From an uncultured Ruthenibacterium sp. (GTDB lineage Bacteria > Bacillota > Clostridia > Oscillospirales > Ruminococcaceae), in NCBI GenBank assembly GCA_910587145.1, contig CAJUMH010000004.1, positions 1-64,000 of the forward strand: a stretch of DNA of 64,000 bases, in the 5' to 3' direction. The position numbers and the translations under genes were made by a program. The notes beneath the pieces are model-generated. The model worked only from the letters and a program-made list of their open reading frames with translations. It made no database searches and was not told the origin of the DNA. Below are positions 9,201 to 17,695 of the stretch, in pieces (position 1 is the stretch's first letter; each line of letters begins with the position of its first letter).

Positions 9201-9243
9201 AAAGCCCGCCGAATGCCGCCCGGCCTTTCAAAGCCCGCCGAGC
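9186..9243. repeat. 29-bp tandem duplication
   Basis: Two copies of a unit beginning GCCGCCCGGCCTTTCAAAGC, at 9186-9214 and 9215-9243, differing only at their last two bases. It lies just upstream of the decayed ABC-F gene. Confidence 0.8.
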
Positions 9244-9296
9244 GACGGCCGGGGCGCTTGCCTGTGCCCGCTGTGATTGGAGCGAGAAGGATACAA

Positions 9297-9878
9297 ATGT
9301 CGCAAATTACTGTTTACCCATCTGATTTTTACTTATGACGGCGCCTGCGCCCCTGTATTCGAGGACGTATCGCTCGTGCTGGATACCGATTGGCGGCTGG
9401 GGCTTACGGGCCGCAACGGGCGCGGAAAAACAACGCTGCTGCACCTGCTTTCCGGCGCGCTGGATGCGCGCGGCGCGATTTATTCCGCCGTACCGATGCG
9501 TTATTTTCCGTTTGCGGTGGAAAACCCGGAAGAGGCGACGCGGGAGGTGCTGGCGCGGCTGTTGCCCGATTGTCCGGATTGGCGCATCCTACGGGAACTC
9601 AGGCTGCTGGGGCTGGATCAAGAAGTATTATACAGGCTATTTTATACTTTGAGTAATGGCAAGCGGACCAAGGCGCTGCTGGCGAGCAGCCTGTGCGAGC
9701 GGGCGCATCTGTACGAGTGGGATGAGCCGCTGATTATATCGACGTGCTTTCCCGCATGCAGATCGGGCAGCTGCTGGAATGCACGCCCACGATGCTTTTT
9801 GTAGAGCACGACGCGGCCTTTGCGCGCCGTGTGGCCACGCGGACGCTGTGCATAGAACAAAAGGAGGGATCTGTATGA
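9297..9878 (+). pseudogene. Decayed ABC-F ATPase gene (Lsa/Vga-like)
   Basis: Intact relatives are roughly 500-residue twin-ATPase ribosome-protection proteins. Here ATG 9297 (with GAGAAGGA upstream) reads MSQITV, and one extra T near 9313 then shifts into THLIFTYDGACAPVFEDVSL. Walker A (GRNGRGKTT) and a degenerate signature (LSNGKRTK) of the first ATPase domain follow. The text then jumps straight to the end of the second domain (WDEPL), so the middle of the gene is missing. A one-base loss near 9733 (CTGATTATATC for an expected CTGAATTATATC) precedes the remainder, YIDVLSRMQIGQLLE ... LFVEHD. The final TGA overlaps the next ATG. At least three lesions make it non-functional. Confidence 0.85.
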
Positions 9879-10633
9879 CGCCGGTAATCCGGGAAAATAT
9901 TCCGGCCTATCTTGCCGGGCTGCGGCAGTGGCTGAACGAGACGCGGGATGTGCCGCTGGAGAGCATGGACGGTTTTTTTGCCGCGCGCCTCGGGCACTAC
10001 GAGGCGCATATGGCCGTTTGGAAGAAGGCCTACGAGCGCGCGGCGGCGCTGCTGCCGGAAAACGCGGGCCCGCTGCTGGATCTTGGCTGCGGCACGGGGC
10101 TGGAGCTGGATCTCATCTTTGCCCGGTGGCCGGAGCTCTCCGTTACAGGCATCGATCTGTGCGCGGCGATGCTGGAACAGCTGCGCGCAAAACACGCCGG
10201 GCGCCGGCTGACGCTGCTATGCGCGGATTACCTGACAGCGCAGCTGGGAAAAGCGCGCTATGGCGCGGTGATTTCGGTGCAGAGCCTGCATCATTTTACG
10301 CCCGCGCAAAAAAGCGCGCTCTACGGCCGCGTCTATCGGGCGCTGCGCCCCGGCGGCTTCTTTTTGGAGGCGGACTATATCGCCTGCTGCGATGAGGAGG
10401 AGGCGCTGCTGCGCGCCGAATGCACGCGCCGCCGCGCGCGGGACAGCGTGCCGGCGGATGGGTTTGTGCATTTTGATACGCCGCTTACGCTGCCACACGA
10501 GCTTGCTCTGCTGCGCGGAGCGGGCTTTTTGGCGTGTGAGGCTGTGGACAGCATTGCGGGCACAACGCTTGTGCGGGCGCAAAAGCCTGCGGCGGCCGAT
10601 GCGAAAAACGGCGGTGTTCTTCCAAAAGGGTGA
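9875..10633 (+). CDS. Class I SAM-dependent methyltransferase
   Basis: A 252-residue methyltransferase. Motif I is LLDLGCGTGLELD (about 67-79), followed by the acidic loop VTGIDLCAAML, motif IV VISVQSLHHFTP and post-I LRPGGFFLEADY. It is soluble and its substrate is unknown. Its ATG overlaps the stop of the ABC-F remnant (ATGA) and uses the AAGGAGG at the end of that gene, so the pair was once translationally coupled. The methyltransferase itself appears intact. Confidence 0.85.
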   Translation: MTPVIRENIPAYLAGLRQWLNETRDVPLESMDGFFAARLGHYEAHMAVWKKAYERAAALLPENAGPLLDLGCGTGLELDLIFARWPELSVTGIDLCAAMLEQLRAKHAGRRLTLLCADYLTAQLGKARYGAVISVQSLHHFTPAQKSALYGRVYRALRPGGFFLEADYIACCDEEEALLRAECTRRRARDSVPADGFVHFDTPLTLPHELALLRGAGFLACEAVDSIAGTTLVRAQKPAAADAKNGGVLPKG

Positions 10634-10702
10634 GCGTTTCACAAAAATGGCCGCGCCCTTCCAACAGGGTGAGCTTTTCCGGGCGGCTGTAAGCTTCTTT
10701 GG

Positions 10703-10731
10703 TTGCGCCGGGCGTGTGTTCGTGGTATCAT
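10703..10731 (+). promoter_or_regulatory. Probable sigma-A promoter before the first MBOAT gene
   Basis: TTGCGC (10703-10708), 17-base spacer, TATCAT (10726-10731), with TGG before the -10. About 190 bases of GC-rich leader follow. Two related 16-base stretches (TTCCAAAAGGGTGAGC and TTCCAACAGGGTGAGC, about 40 bases apart) lie upstream near 10620-10675. No gene is seen in 10634-10929. Confidence 0.5.
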
Positions 10732-10929
10732 AAGAATATCTGCGGCGCAGCCGTGTAAGAAGGCCACGCCCGGCCGCGCGCCGGTTTTTGCGCCGGCTGT
10801 GCGGGAAAGGCCGGCCGCGCGCCGGCGGGCAGGGCTGAAAACAGGCGGCGTTACAGATATGCGCAGCCGGCCCGGCTGCGCTTTGACAAAAAAGCGAAGG
10901 CAGCAGGCCGATCGGAAAGGGAAAAGCGA

Positions 10930-12357
10930 ATGCAATTTACCACGTTTGCTTATATGGGCTTTTTTGCGGCGGTGTTTGCCATTTATTGGGCGACGCCCGC
11001 GCGCCGGCGCTGGGTGGCGGCGCTGGCGGCGTCTGTGGGGTTTTACGCGCTGTTCGGCGCGCCGATGCTGGCCGTTCTGGCACTGTGTGTTGCGGGAACC
11101 TATGCGGGCGGCCTGCTGCTGGAAAAGCGGCGCGGACAAACGTGGGCGCTGGTGCTTTGCGTGGGCGCGGCGCTTTTGCCGCTGCTCTTTTTTAAATACT
11201 TCAACGCATTGTTTGGCGCATTCGCGCCGCAGCCGGTAAGCGCTTTCAGCCTGATGATGCCTGCGGGCCTGAGCTTTTTTACCTTTAAGACAGTGGCGTA
11301 TCTGGCCGAGGTGTACCGCGGCAAGCTGGACGCCTGCCATAGTCTGGGGCGCTATGCGCTGTATGTATCGATTTTTCCGCAGGTGAGCATGGGGCCTATC
11401 CAGCGTCCGGGCGATCTGCTCGCGCAGATCGACGCGCCACACGGCTTTGACAGCCGGCAGGCGCTTTCCGGCGCGCAGCTGATGCTGTGGGGCTATTTTG
11501 AGAAGCTGGTCGTGGCCGAAAATCTGGCGAGCTACAGCGCCGTCGCCCCGGAGAGAATGGACAGGGTGATCGGCTGCTCTGTTTTTTTAACCACTCTTTT
11601 TTACGCGGTGCGCCTGTATGCGGATTTTGCCGGATATTCCCATATTGCCATCGGCTGTATGCAGCTGCTGGGATTTTCCGTGCCGGAGAATTTTCGCGGG
11701 CCGTATTGGTCGGCCTCCGTGCGCGAATTCTGGGATCGCTGGCATATCTCGCTCTCTTCCTGGCTGCGGGATTATATCTATATCCCCCTCGGCGGAAGCC
11801 GCCGCGGCGCCGTGCGCACGGGCTGCAATCTGCTGCTCACGTTTTTCGTCAGCGGCCTGTGGCACGGCGTTGGCCTGCAGTTTGCCGTGTGGGGGCTGCT
11901 GCACGGCTGTTACCGGGTGGTTGGGCGCTTCACCGAGCCGCTGCGTGCGCGGCTGTGGCAGCGCTCGCCGATCGCGCGCGAAAGCCTGCCGGGGCGTGCC
12001 GTGCGCGTGGCCGTAACGCTGCTGCTTGTTTGGGTGGGCTGGGTGTTCTTTTCCGCACAGAGCGTTGCGCATGCGCTGGGCATCTTTGCGCGCATGGCGG
12101 ACGGCTTTCCGTATTCGCTGCAAACGCTGAAAAACGGCCTTGTAATGCTGGGGCTCAACCGGATCCTGCTGTGGCGCATCGCGTTTGCCGTGGTGCCGTT
12201 TTTGGGCGTGGATTTTGCCGCGCGCCGCGAGGGCACCGCCGTTTGGCTGCCGGGCCAAAAAAAATGGCTGCGGCTGCTGCTGTGCTACTTTGCGCTCGCA
12301 TCGGTTCTGTTCAATGCGCCCTTCCAGGTAACGGAGCCGATCTATTTTCAGTTTTGA
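10930..12357 (+). CDS. MBOAT family membrane O-acyltransferase (first copy)
   Basis: A 475-residue polytopic membrane protein related to AlgI/DltB. It has the MBOAT core FWDRWHISLSSWLRDYIYIPLGG and the catalytic His312 in SGLWHG. Such proteins transfer acyl groups across the membrane to cell-surface polymers together with an SGNH or DltD-like partner. That partner follows 58 bases downstream. The substrate (teichoic acid, peptidoglycan or exopolysaccharide) cannot be read from sequence; no dltA/dltC is nearby, so a D-alanylation role is unlikely. The ribosome site is GGAAAGGGAAA. Confidence 0.88.
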   Translation: MQFTTFAYMGFFAAVFAIYWATPARRRWVAALAASVGFYALFGAPMLAVLALCVAGTYAGGLLLEKRRGQTWALVLCVGAALLPLLFFKYFNALFGAFAPQPVSAFSLMMPAGLSFFTFKTVAYLAEVYRGKLDACHSLGRYALYVSIFPQVSMGPIQRPGDLLAQIDAPHGFDSRQALSGAQLMLWGYFEKLVVAENLASYSAVAPERMDRVIGCSVFLTTLFYAVRLYADFAGYSHIAIGCMQLLGFSVPENFRGPYWSASVREFWDRWHISLSSWLRDYIYIPLGGSRRGAVRTGCNLLLTFFVSGLWHGVGLQFAVWGLLHGCYRVVGRFTEPLRARLWQRSPIARESLPGRAVRVAVTLLLVWVGWVFFSAQSVAHALGIFARMADGFPYSLQTLKNGLVMLGLNRILLWRIAFAVVPFLGVDFAARREGTAVWLPGQKKWLRLLLCYFALASVLFNAPFQVTEPIYFQF

Positions 12358-12415
12358 GAGCGGTCCCGGCAAAGCGGCACCGGGGCGCTGCCGGCGGCAG
12401 AGGGGAGGTTTATCT

Positions 12416-13519
12416 GTGAGACGGTTTTTAAAAACGATCGCACTGTTTCTCGTGCCCGCCGTGCTGGTCGTGGGCGTATTCGGCGCGGCGCTCATCCGTT
12501 CGGGCGAGCTTGCGCCGATGGAGGAGGTGCGCCGCGCGGCGGCAGAGGGGCGGCTGTCGCTCTTCGGCTTTGCGTATCGGGAAAATATCCGCGCCTTCAA
12601 GGAGGCGGTGGCCGGCGCGCGCGGCGCCGAGGTGCTGGTGCTGGGCACCTCGCGCTCCATGCAGCTGCGCAGCCGGTTTTTTCAAACGGACAGCTTTTAC
12701 AACGCGGGCGGCGGCATCGCCTATCTTTCGCAGGCACAGCACTTTCTGGAGCGCATGCCGCAGCACGCAAGGCCGAAGCGTCTGCTTTTGGTTTTGGATC
12801 AGTATTTTTACAATGTGCAGTGGCGTGTTTACGAGGCGGATGACAGCGCAAAGCCCGAGCAGGACAGCACGGCGGACATTGCTGTTTCGCTGCGCCACAT
12901 GCTCTGGGATTATGGCAATGGAAAGTTTTCTCTGCGGCAGGTTTTGAGCGCGCCGGAGGGAACCTACGGGCTGATGGCGGCCGCGCGCGGCGCGGGCTTT
13001 TGCGGCGACGGCTCGTACAGCTATGGCAGCGAGCTGCTGCACCCCGAGCAGAGCCTGGACGCAGGCTTTGTGAATACGTTTGAACGCATCGAGCAGGCAA
13101 CCAACCGCTTTGAGGGCGGCGAGACGCCGGATGAGGCGGCCTTTGCCGAAACGCGCGCGCTTTTGGAATACTGCGCCGCAAACAAGATCGCCGTAACGGC
13201 TTTTTTGCCGCCCTATGCGCCCAGTGTCTGGCAGCGCATGCAGCAAACAGGAAATTACAATTATATCCCCGCGGCATATGCCGTGCTGCGGGAGCTGTTT
13301 GCGGAATACGGCTTTGAGGTGTTTGATTACAGCAGCCTGCCGGAGACGCGGGACGACCAGTATGTGGACGGTTTCCACGGCTCGGACCGCGTATACGCGG
13401 CCATATGCGTGCGCCTTTCGCGGGATTCCGCGCTGATGGGCGATCTGTTCGATGCCGAGGCGCTGGAAGCGCTGTTTTACGCGCCCGGCAATCCGCTGTT
13501 TGTAACATTTGCGGATTGA
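12416..13519 (+). CDS. SGNH-type partner of MBOAT acyltransferase (first copy)
   Basis: A 367-residue protein with one N-terminal membrane anchor (about 7-28) and an extracytoplasmic SGNH/DltD-like domain. The nucleophile block is LVLGTSRSMQL (Ser79) and the C-terminal catalytic block is VDGFHGSD (DxxH). The start is GTG 12416, seven bases after AGGGGAGG. It probably accepts or transfers the acyl group delivered by the upstream MBOAT. A diverged second pair in opposite gene order is at 58300-61002. Confidence 0.8.
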   Translation: MRRFLKTIALFLVPAVLVVGVFGAALIRSGELAPMEEVRRAAAEGRLSLFGFAYRENIRAFKEAVAGARGAEVLVLGTSRSMQLRSRFFQTDSFYNAGGGIAYLSQAQHFLERMPQHARPKRLLLVLDQYFYNVQWRVYEADDSAKPEQDSTADIAVSLRHMLWDYGNGKFSLRQVLSAPEGTYGLMAAARGAGFCGDGSYSYGSELLHPEQSLDAGFVNTFERIEQATNRFEGGETPDEAAFAETRALLEYCAANKIAVTAFLPPYAPSVWQRMQQTGNYNYIPAAYAVLRELFAEYGFEVFDYSSLPETRDDQYVDGFHGSDRVYAAICVRLSRDSALMGDLFDAEALEALFYAPGNPLFVTFAD

Positions 13520-13673
13520 GAACCGAAAAACCGGCAGGGCGCGGGCAGCGGTGCGGTGGCAATGCGGCATACCGCGGAAGGACAGCGGTACGGCCGCAAG
13601 GCCGCGTGCCGCGCAAAGGCCCTTTTGCGCCTTTCAAGGCGCGCTAACGCCAGACAGAAAAAAGAATACGCAA

Positions 13674-13728
13674 AGATCCGCATCCGTTCAGGCAATTCTG
13701 CCTGAAGAGATGCGGATCTGCTGTTTTT
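13674..13728 (+). terminator. Intrinsic terminator after the MBOAT-SGNH unit
   Basis: AGATCCGCATC (13674-13684) pairs with GATGCGGATCT (13709-13719), with an inner TTCAGGCA/TGCCTGAA stem, followed by GCTGTTTTTTA. Confidence 0.8.
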
Positions 13729-13802
13729 TATGGGGCTTTGATGCAAAACGTGCGGAGGCTTCCTCTTGCGGCCTCGTCTTTTTTGCGGCCTCGTTCCTTT
13801 TC

Positions 13803-13946
13803 GCCGGCTTTTACAGATCGGAAAGCCGCTCCAGATCGCGGGGCATAGTCCGGCAGGCAGAGCAGTTCGGCTTTGCCGGCTTTTACAGATCGGAAAGCCG
13901 CTCCAGATCGTAGGGGGTAGTCTGGTAAACATAATAGTTCAGCCAG
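13803..13946. repeat. 72-bp tandem duplication of the metA 3' end
   Basis: Units 13803-13874 and 13875-13946 share an almost identical first 36 bases (beginning GCCGGCTTTTACAGATCGG), with matches scattered through the rest. 72 is 24 codons; on the minus strand both copies read DLERLSDL-stop in the metA frame. The inner copy (13875-13946) is the real end of metA; the outer one is a diverging duplicate. Confidence 0.85.
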
Positions 13947-14806
13947 TTGGAAAAAAACAGGTTTGCATGGCTGCGCCAGCGCAGCAGCACGCCCTTGGCG
14001 GGGTCGTCGTTTACAAAATAATTTTCCGGCACGGCGGGAGAAAGCCCCCTTGCAAGGTCGCGCTCGTATTCCGCGCGCAGCGTATCCCGATCGTATTCCA
14101 TGTGGCCGCAGGCAAAGATCTGCCGGCCGGAATCCGTGGCCAGCAGGTGCAGCCCCGCCCGGCTGCTTTCGGCCAGCACACGCAGCGCCGGGCAGGCGGC
14201 AACCTCCTCGCGGCAAACCTCGGTATGGCGCGAATGCGGCGCGTAAAAAAGCTCGTCGAACCCGCGTACCAGAGGGTTTTTGGGCCGTGTTACCCGATGC
14301 TCGAACACGCCCGAGAGCTTTTGCGGCAGCATGCGCTTATGGATGCCGTAATGGTAATACAGCGCGGCCTGCGCGCCCCAGCAGATGTGTACGGTACTGT
14401 ATACATTCGTTTTGCTGTAGGCAAACACCTCGCACAGCTCCGGCCAGTAATCCACATCCTCAAACGCCAGCTGCTCCACGGGTGCGCCGGTAACGATCAT
14501 GCCGTCAAAGCGCTCGCTGCGGATGGCGCCGAATGTTTGATAAAAGGCCTCCAAATGTGTGCTCGGCACATGTGTGCTCTCGTGCGTGCCCATGTGCAGC
14601 AGCGACAGCTCCACCTGCAGCGGGCTGTTGGCCAGCATCCGCGCGATCTGCGTTTCGGTGGCAATCTTGGTGGGCATCAGGTTCACCAGCAGAATGCGCA
14701 GCGGGCGGATATCCTGCGTCTGCGCCCGCGCCCGGTGCATGACAAAGACGTTTTCTTCCTCCAACGCCCGGTAGGCGGGCAGCGCCTGCGGAAGAATGAG
14801 GGGCAT
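13883..14806 (-). CDS. metA: Homoserine O-acetyltransferase MetA
   Basis: First step of methionine synthesis: activates homoserine by O-acylation. The 307-residue protein has the catalytic Cys142 (HICWGAQA), His235 and Glu237 (CGHMEYD) in positions matching the characterised enzymes. Residue 111 is Glu (TGAPVEQL), which in characterised MetA proteins marks use of acetyl-CoA; succinyl enzymes have Gly. It lies 67 bases downstream of the two CobW-type GTPase genes and is probably on their transcript. GGTGAAAAA precedes the ATG. Its 3' end is duplicated downstream. Confidence 0.95.
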   Translation of the reverse strand: MPLILPQALPAYRALEEENVFVMHRARAQTQDIRPLRILLVNLMPTKIATETQIARMLANSPLQVELSLLHMGTHESTHVPSTHLEAFYQTFGAIRSERFDGMIVTGAPVEQLAFEDVDYWPELCEVFAYSKTNVYSTVHICWGAQAALYYHYGIHKRMLPQKLSGVFEHRVTRPKNPLVRGFDELFYAPHSRHTEVCREEVAACPALRVLAESSRAGLHLLATDSGRQIFACGHMEYDRDTLRAEYERDLARGLSPAVPENYFVNDDPAKGVLLRWRSHANLFFSNWLNYYVYQTTPYDLERLSDL

Positions 14807-14873
14807 GATTTTTCACCGCATTTCTTTATAAAAAATCGCGCAGAGCCCGCCGGGCGTTTCGGTCAAACGCCGT

Positions 14874-15818
14874 TCAGCGCAGAAAATATACCAGTTCCTC
14901 CTGCGGAGGCTCGGCCGGCTCGATGTGTACGGCCCGCAGCCATGGGCCGACGCCCTCGTAAATGGGGTGGCGCTTCGCGTCTACCGTGGCCGTTACGGTG
15001 ACCCAGCTGCGATGCTGCCAGCGCGCGGCGTCTTTGGCCTCGCAGATAAAGCCGATAAACGAGATATCCTCGGCGCAGCATGTCATGCCAAAGCGGCCCG
15101 GTACAAAGCAGCCCTTCGGCACGCGCGGCGTCTGGCACACGTATGCCCTAAAGCGCACGGTTTTGCCCTTGTATTTTTCCACGTTGTCCGCCGCGTCCAG
15201 ATACCACAGGCCGTAATCCTCGTCCGCGATCTCGATGACCTCGGCGTTTAAATCAAACGGCAGCTCCTCCTGCACGTCGTCTGCGTCCACGCTGCCGTCG
15301 GTGCGCTCAAACGCCATCTGCGCGCGGCGGTTCACCATGCGCACGGCGCGGTGCAGCACCGCCTTGTCGGTGGCGTCGGTGCAGCGGTTGAAGATCACCA
15401 TTTCCGCATCCTGCAGCTTATCCACGGCCAGCTGCCGCAGATTGGCAAGATACGATGCAAATGTGGTGGAATCCGCCGTTAAAATAATCTGATAGAGCTC
15501 CCAGTCGCGCGGCAGCGCGTCGTACAGCGCCTGCATCGGCCACATGCCGTTGTATTCGATGAGCACACGGTCGAAGCGGTGATGCTTCTGGTAGTCCTTC
15601 AAAAATGCGGTGGTGAGCTGCGAAGGCTCTTCCACGGATAAAAACTGCACGCCGCCCTCTGCGAATTTTTGCGGCTCGTATTCGATCTCGCCTTCCTCGC
15701 ACAGCAGCACCAGCGTTTTTTCGCCGCTGCAAAAGCCGGGATCTTCCATTGTCTCCTGGATAAACGTTGTTTTGCCGCTGTCCAAAAAGCCCGTGAACAG
15801 ATAGACCGGGATGCTCAT
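14874..15818 (-). CDS. CobW-like GTPase fused to a DUF1980/TIGR03943-like domain
   Basis: A 314-residue protein. The N-terminal P-loop is GFLDSGKTT (9-17), the G3E-family pattern, but the CxCC metal motif of COG0523 is absent. The C-terminal part (about 215-314) reads YKGKTVRFRAYV ... GRFGMTCCAEDISFIGF ... WVTVTATV, which matches the DUF1980 (YcgQ/TIGR03943) pattern with its CC pair. In Firmicutes DUF1980 proteins sit near zinc-uptake and YciC-type genes, so a metal-handling role is likely. ATG 15818 overlaps the stop of the upstream GTPase gene (ATGA) with GGGGAGG upstream, so the two are translationally coupled. Confidence 0.8.
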   Translation of the reverse strand: MSIPVYLFTGFLDSGKTTFIQETMEDPGFCSGEKTLVLLCEEGEIEYEPQKFAEGGVQFLSVEEPSQLTTAFLKDYQKHHRFDRVLIEYNGMWPMQALYDALPRDWELYQIILTADSTTFASYLANLRQLAVDKLQDAEMVIFNRCTDATDKAVLHRAVRMVNRRAQMAFERTDGSVDADDVQEELPFDLNAEVIEIADEDYGLWYLDAADNVEKYKGKTVRFRAYVCQTPRVPKGCFVPGRFGMTCCAEDISFIGFICEAKDAARWQHRSWVTVTATVDAKRHPIYEGVGPWLRAVHIEPAEPPQEELVYFLR

Positions 15819-16801
15819 GCCCGCGCCTCCCCGCCGAACAGCGCCCGCAGCGCGCTCTCGTTCAGCTGCGCGCCGATGACGCACAGACGGCCCGTATAAT
15901 CGGCCGCGCCGGTGCGGATCTCCTGTTCGCCGGGCACGTAATCGAAGTGCAGCCAGGTGCCGTCCGGCGCCGGAACAATGCCCTTTGCGCGCAGCACGCT
16001 GCCATAGCTGCCGGAATCGAGCGCGTTCAGGCAAAAGGCGATCTCGGCCTCGGTGAACTTGCGCGGCGATTCCATGCCCCAGCTGGTGAACACCTCGTCC
16101 GCGTGGTGGTGGCCCTCGTGGTGGTGCTCATGCTCGTGGCCGTGGTGATGCTCGTGCTCATGCTCGTGGGCGGCCTGCTCGGCCAATGCAGTAAGCGCAG
16201 CCATCAGGCTGTTTTTCTGCTCCATGGCGTCCAGCAGCTGCTCGCCGGAAAGCTCGTCCCACGGGGTGGTGACGATGGGCGCTTTTTCGTTGTGCGCGCG
16301 CAGCAGCGCCACGGCTGCCTGCAGCTTTTCCTCGGGCAGGTTTTGTGTGCGGCTTAATAAAATGGCGCTGGCGTGCTCGATCTGGTTGTTGTAGAATTCG
16401 CCGAAATTCTTCATATAAACGCGGCACTTTGCCGCGTCGGCTACGGTGACAAAGCCCGCAAGCTCCACGGGGGCGTTCAGCCGCTGCACGGCACGGATCA
16501 CATCGGAGAGCTTGCCCACGCCGGAGGGCTCGATCACAATGCGGTCGGGCGCGTACTGTGCCAGCACCTGCTCCATCGCCGTACCAAAATCGCCCACCAG
16601 GCTGCAGCAGATGCAGCCGGAATTCATCTCGGTGATCTGAATGCCGGCCTCCTTCAAAAAGCCGCCGTCAATGCCGATCTCGCCGAATTCGTTTTCGATC
16701 AGTACCAGCTTTTCACCCTTGTAGGCCGTGGGGATCAGTTTTTTGATCAGCGTTGTCTTGCCTGCGCCCAAAAAACCGGAAATGATCGTGATCTTTGTCA
16801 T
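15815..16801 (-). CDS. COG0523/CobW-family metallochaperone GTPase, His-rich
   Basis: A 328-residue G3E GTPase with P-loop GFLGAGKTT (9-17), the metal-binding GCICCS (Cys63, Cys65, Cys66), IVIEPSGVG, and a His/Glu-rich stretch at about 210-237 with many HEHEHH repeats. A C-terminal CobW domain begins near 245. The CxCC motif and His loop are typical of zinc (or cobalt/nickel) chaperones such as ZNG1/YciC relatives. It is first in an operon with the coupled GTPase and metA. No Zur-like site was recognised. Confidence 0.9.
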   Translation of the reverse strand: MTKITIISGFLGAGKTTLIKKLIPTAYKGEKLVLIENEFGEIGIDGGFLKEAGIQITEMNSGCICCSLVGDFGTAMEQVLAQYAPDRIVIEPSGVGKLSDVIRAVQRLNAPVELAGFVTVADAAKCRVYMKNFGEFYNNQIEHASAILLSRTQNLPEEKLQAAVALLRAHNEKAPIVTTPWDELSGEQLLDAMEQKNSLMAALTALAEQAAHEHEHEHHHGHEHEHHHEGHHHADEVFTSWGMESPRKFTEAEIAFCLNALDSGSYGSVLRAKGIVPAPDGTWLHFDYVPGEQEIRTGAADYTGRLCVIGAQLNESALRALFGGEARA

Positions 16802-16840
16802 AATACGGTTCCTTCCTTCTCTGTTCCGTTTTCAAAAAGC

Positions 16841-16869
16841 ATTATACACCGGCGCGGCGGGTTTTGCAA
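16841..16869 (-). promoter_or_regulatory. Sigma-A promoter of the GTPase-metA operon
   Basis: Minus strand: TTGCAA (16869-16864), 17-base spacer, perfect TATAAT (16846-16841), about 40 bases upstream of the ATG at 16801. Confidence 0.8.
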
Positions 16870-16953
16870 GGCATCGCTGCGGGAAGAGGCGCAGCATCGA
16901 GAAAGGTATTATCGGGATAACGCCACCGTCCACTCTTCTGGCAGGCTCCATTC

Positions 16954-17400
16954 TCATCCGGCTTGCAGATCCTGCGCATACAGGCAGCTGCCCCCGTGTG
17001 ACAAAGTCTCCGCCGTTTGCAGCGCGCGATGACTATGGCCGCAGATTGCTGCAAGGCCGGAGCCGTGCGAGCGCCTTACCGAGACGCCGCAGCTCCAATG
17101 GCTGCCTGTGTTTACAACGCCGTCTGCCGCCGCATAGCTCGCGCGCCCCTGCGGGCTGGAGAATTCGTCAGAGCCGTAACAGGAGAGCGGCAGACGGTTC
17201 TCCGAGGCGCCCTCGATGCAAAGGCTCGTTGCGTCCCAACGGCCGCTGTAAGAGATCGTTCCGCCGTTTCGGCCGATGCACGCGATGCGATAAAAGGTTT
17301 CGGCTTTGCCATCGGGCGTTTTTTGCGCAGGCGGCCGGCAGGAACAGTGCCCCAAAAAGAGGGCGCCCAAGGGAAGGAGCGGTTTTTGTTTTGTGGTGAG
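16954..17400 (-). pseudogene. Possible frameshifted secreted protein gene
   Basis: The frame ending at TGA 16954 has strong G/C third positions over about 130 codons (for example TFYRIACIGRNGGTISYSG, NRLPLSCYGSDEFSSPQG) and looks translated, but no start codon with a ribosome site is found in frame. In the neighbouring frame a lipobox-like stretch (LFLPAAC-AKN) ends at a run of six A near 17327; adding one A would join the two. It resembles no family I know. It may be a decayed small lipoprotein gene or an artefact; treat it as tentative. Confidence 0.3.
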
Positions 17401-17611
17401 ACTCCGGCGCTCTTTGCCGGCGGCACAAACAGGCAGACTGCAAACGCGCAGGGCACGGGCGCAATGCCCATTTTGCACCGCAAAAATTTGCCATATAATT
17501 TTACCATAGCGCACAATTCCCCCGCTGTTTATAAAAGCGGGGGAAACGCTGATCGTTTCTATCTTGCGGAAAAGGCAAGGGATTACGGATAAAAATTGAT
17601 TTGCGCAACCC

Positions 17612-17643
17612 AAAAGCGGCGGGCCCCAAATGAGGCCCGCCGC
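17612..17643 (-). terminator. Hairpin, terminator-like on the minus strand
   Basis: GCGGCGGGCC pairs with GGCCCGCCGC; on the minus strand TTTTGGG follows. It lies between the 6S RNA candidate and the possible pseudogene. Confidence 0.4.
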
Positions 17644-17695
17644 GGGATGAAAATGCAAACCAAAAACAAAAGCGCGCAAAACGGTAAAAAACAAA

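Noticed and set aside
9277..9804. A 175-residue intact ABC ATPase
   Set aside because: The upstream ATG has no ribosome site and the frame only exists because of an inserted T; the C-terminus is out-of-frame text from the second ATPase domain.
17517..17545. Terminator from the TTCCCCCGCT / AGCGGGGGAA hairpin
   Set aside because: No T-run follows on either strand and no gene clearly ends there.
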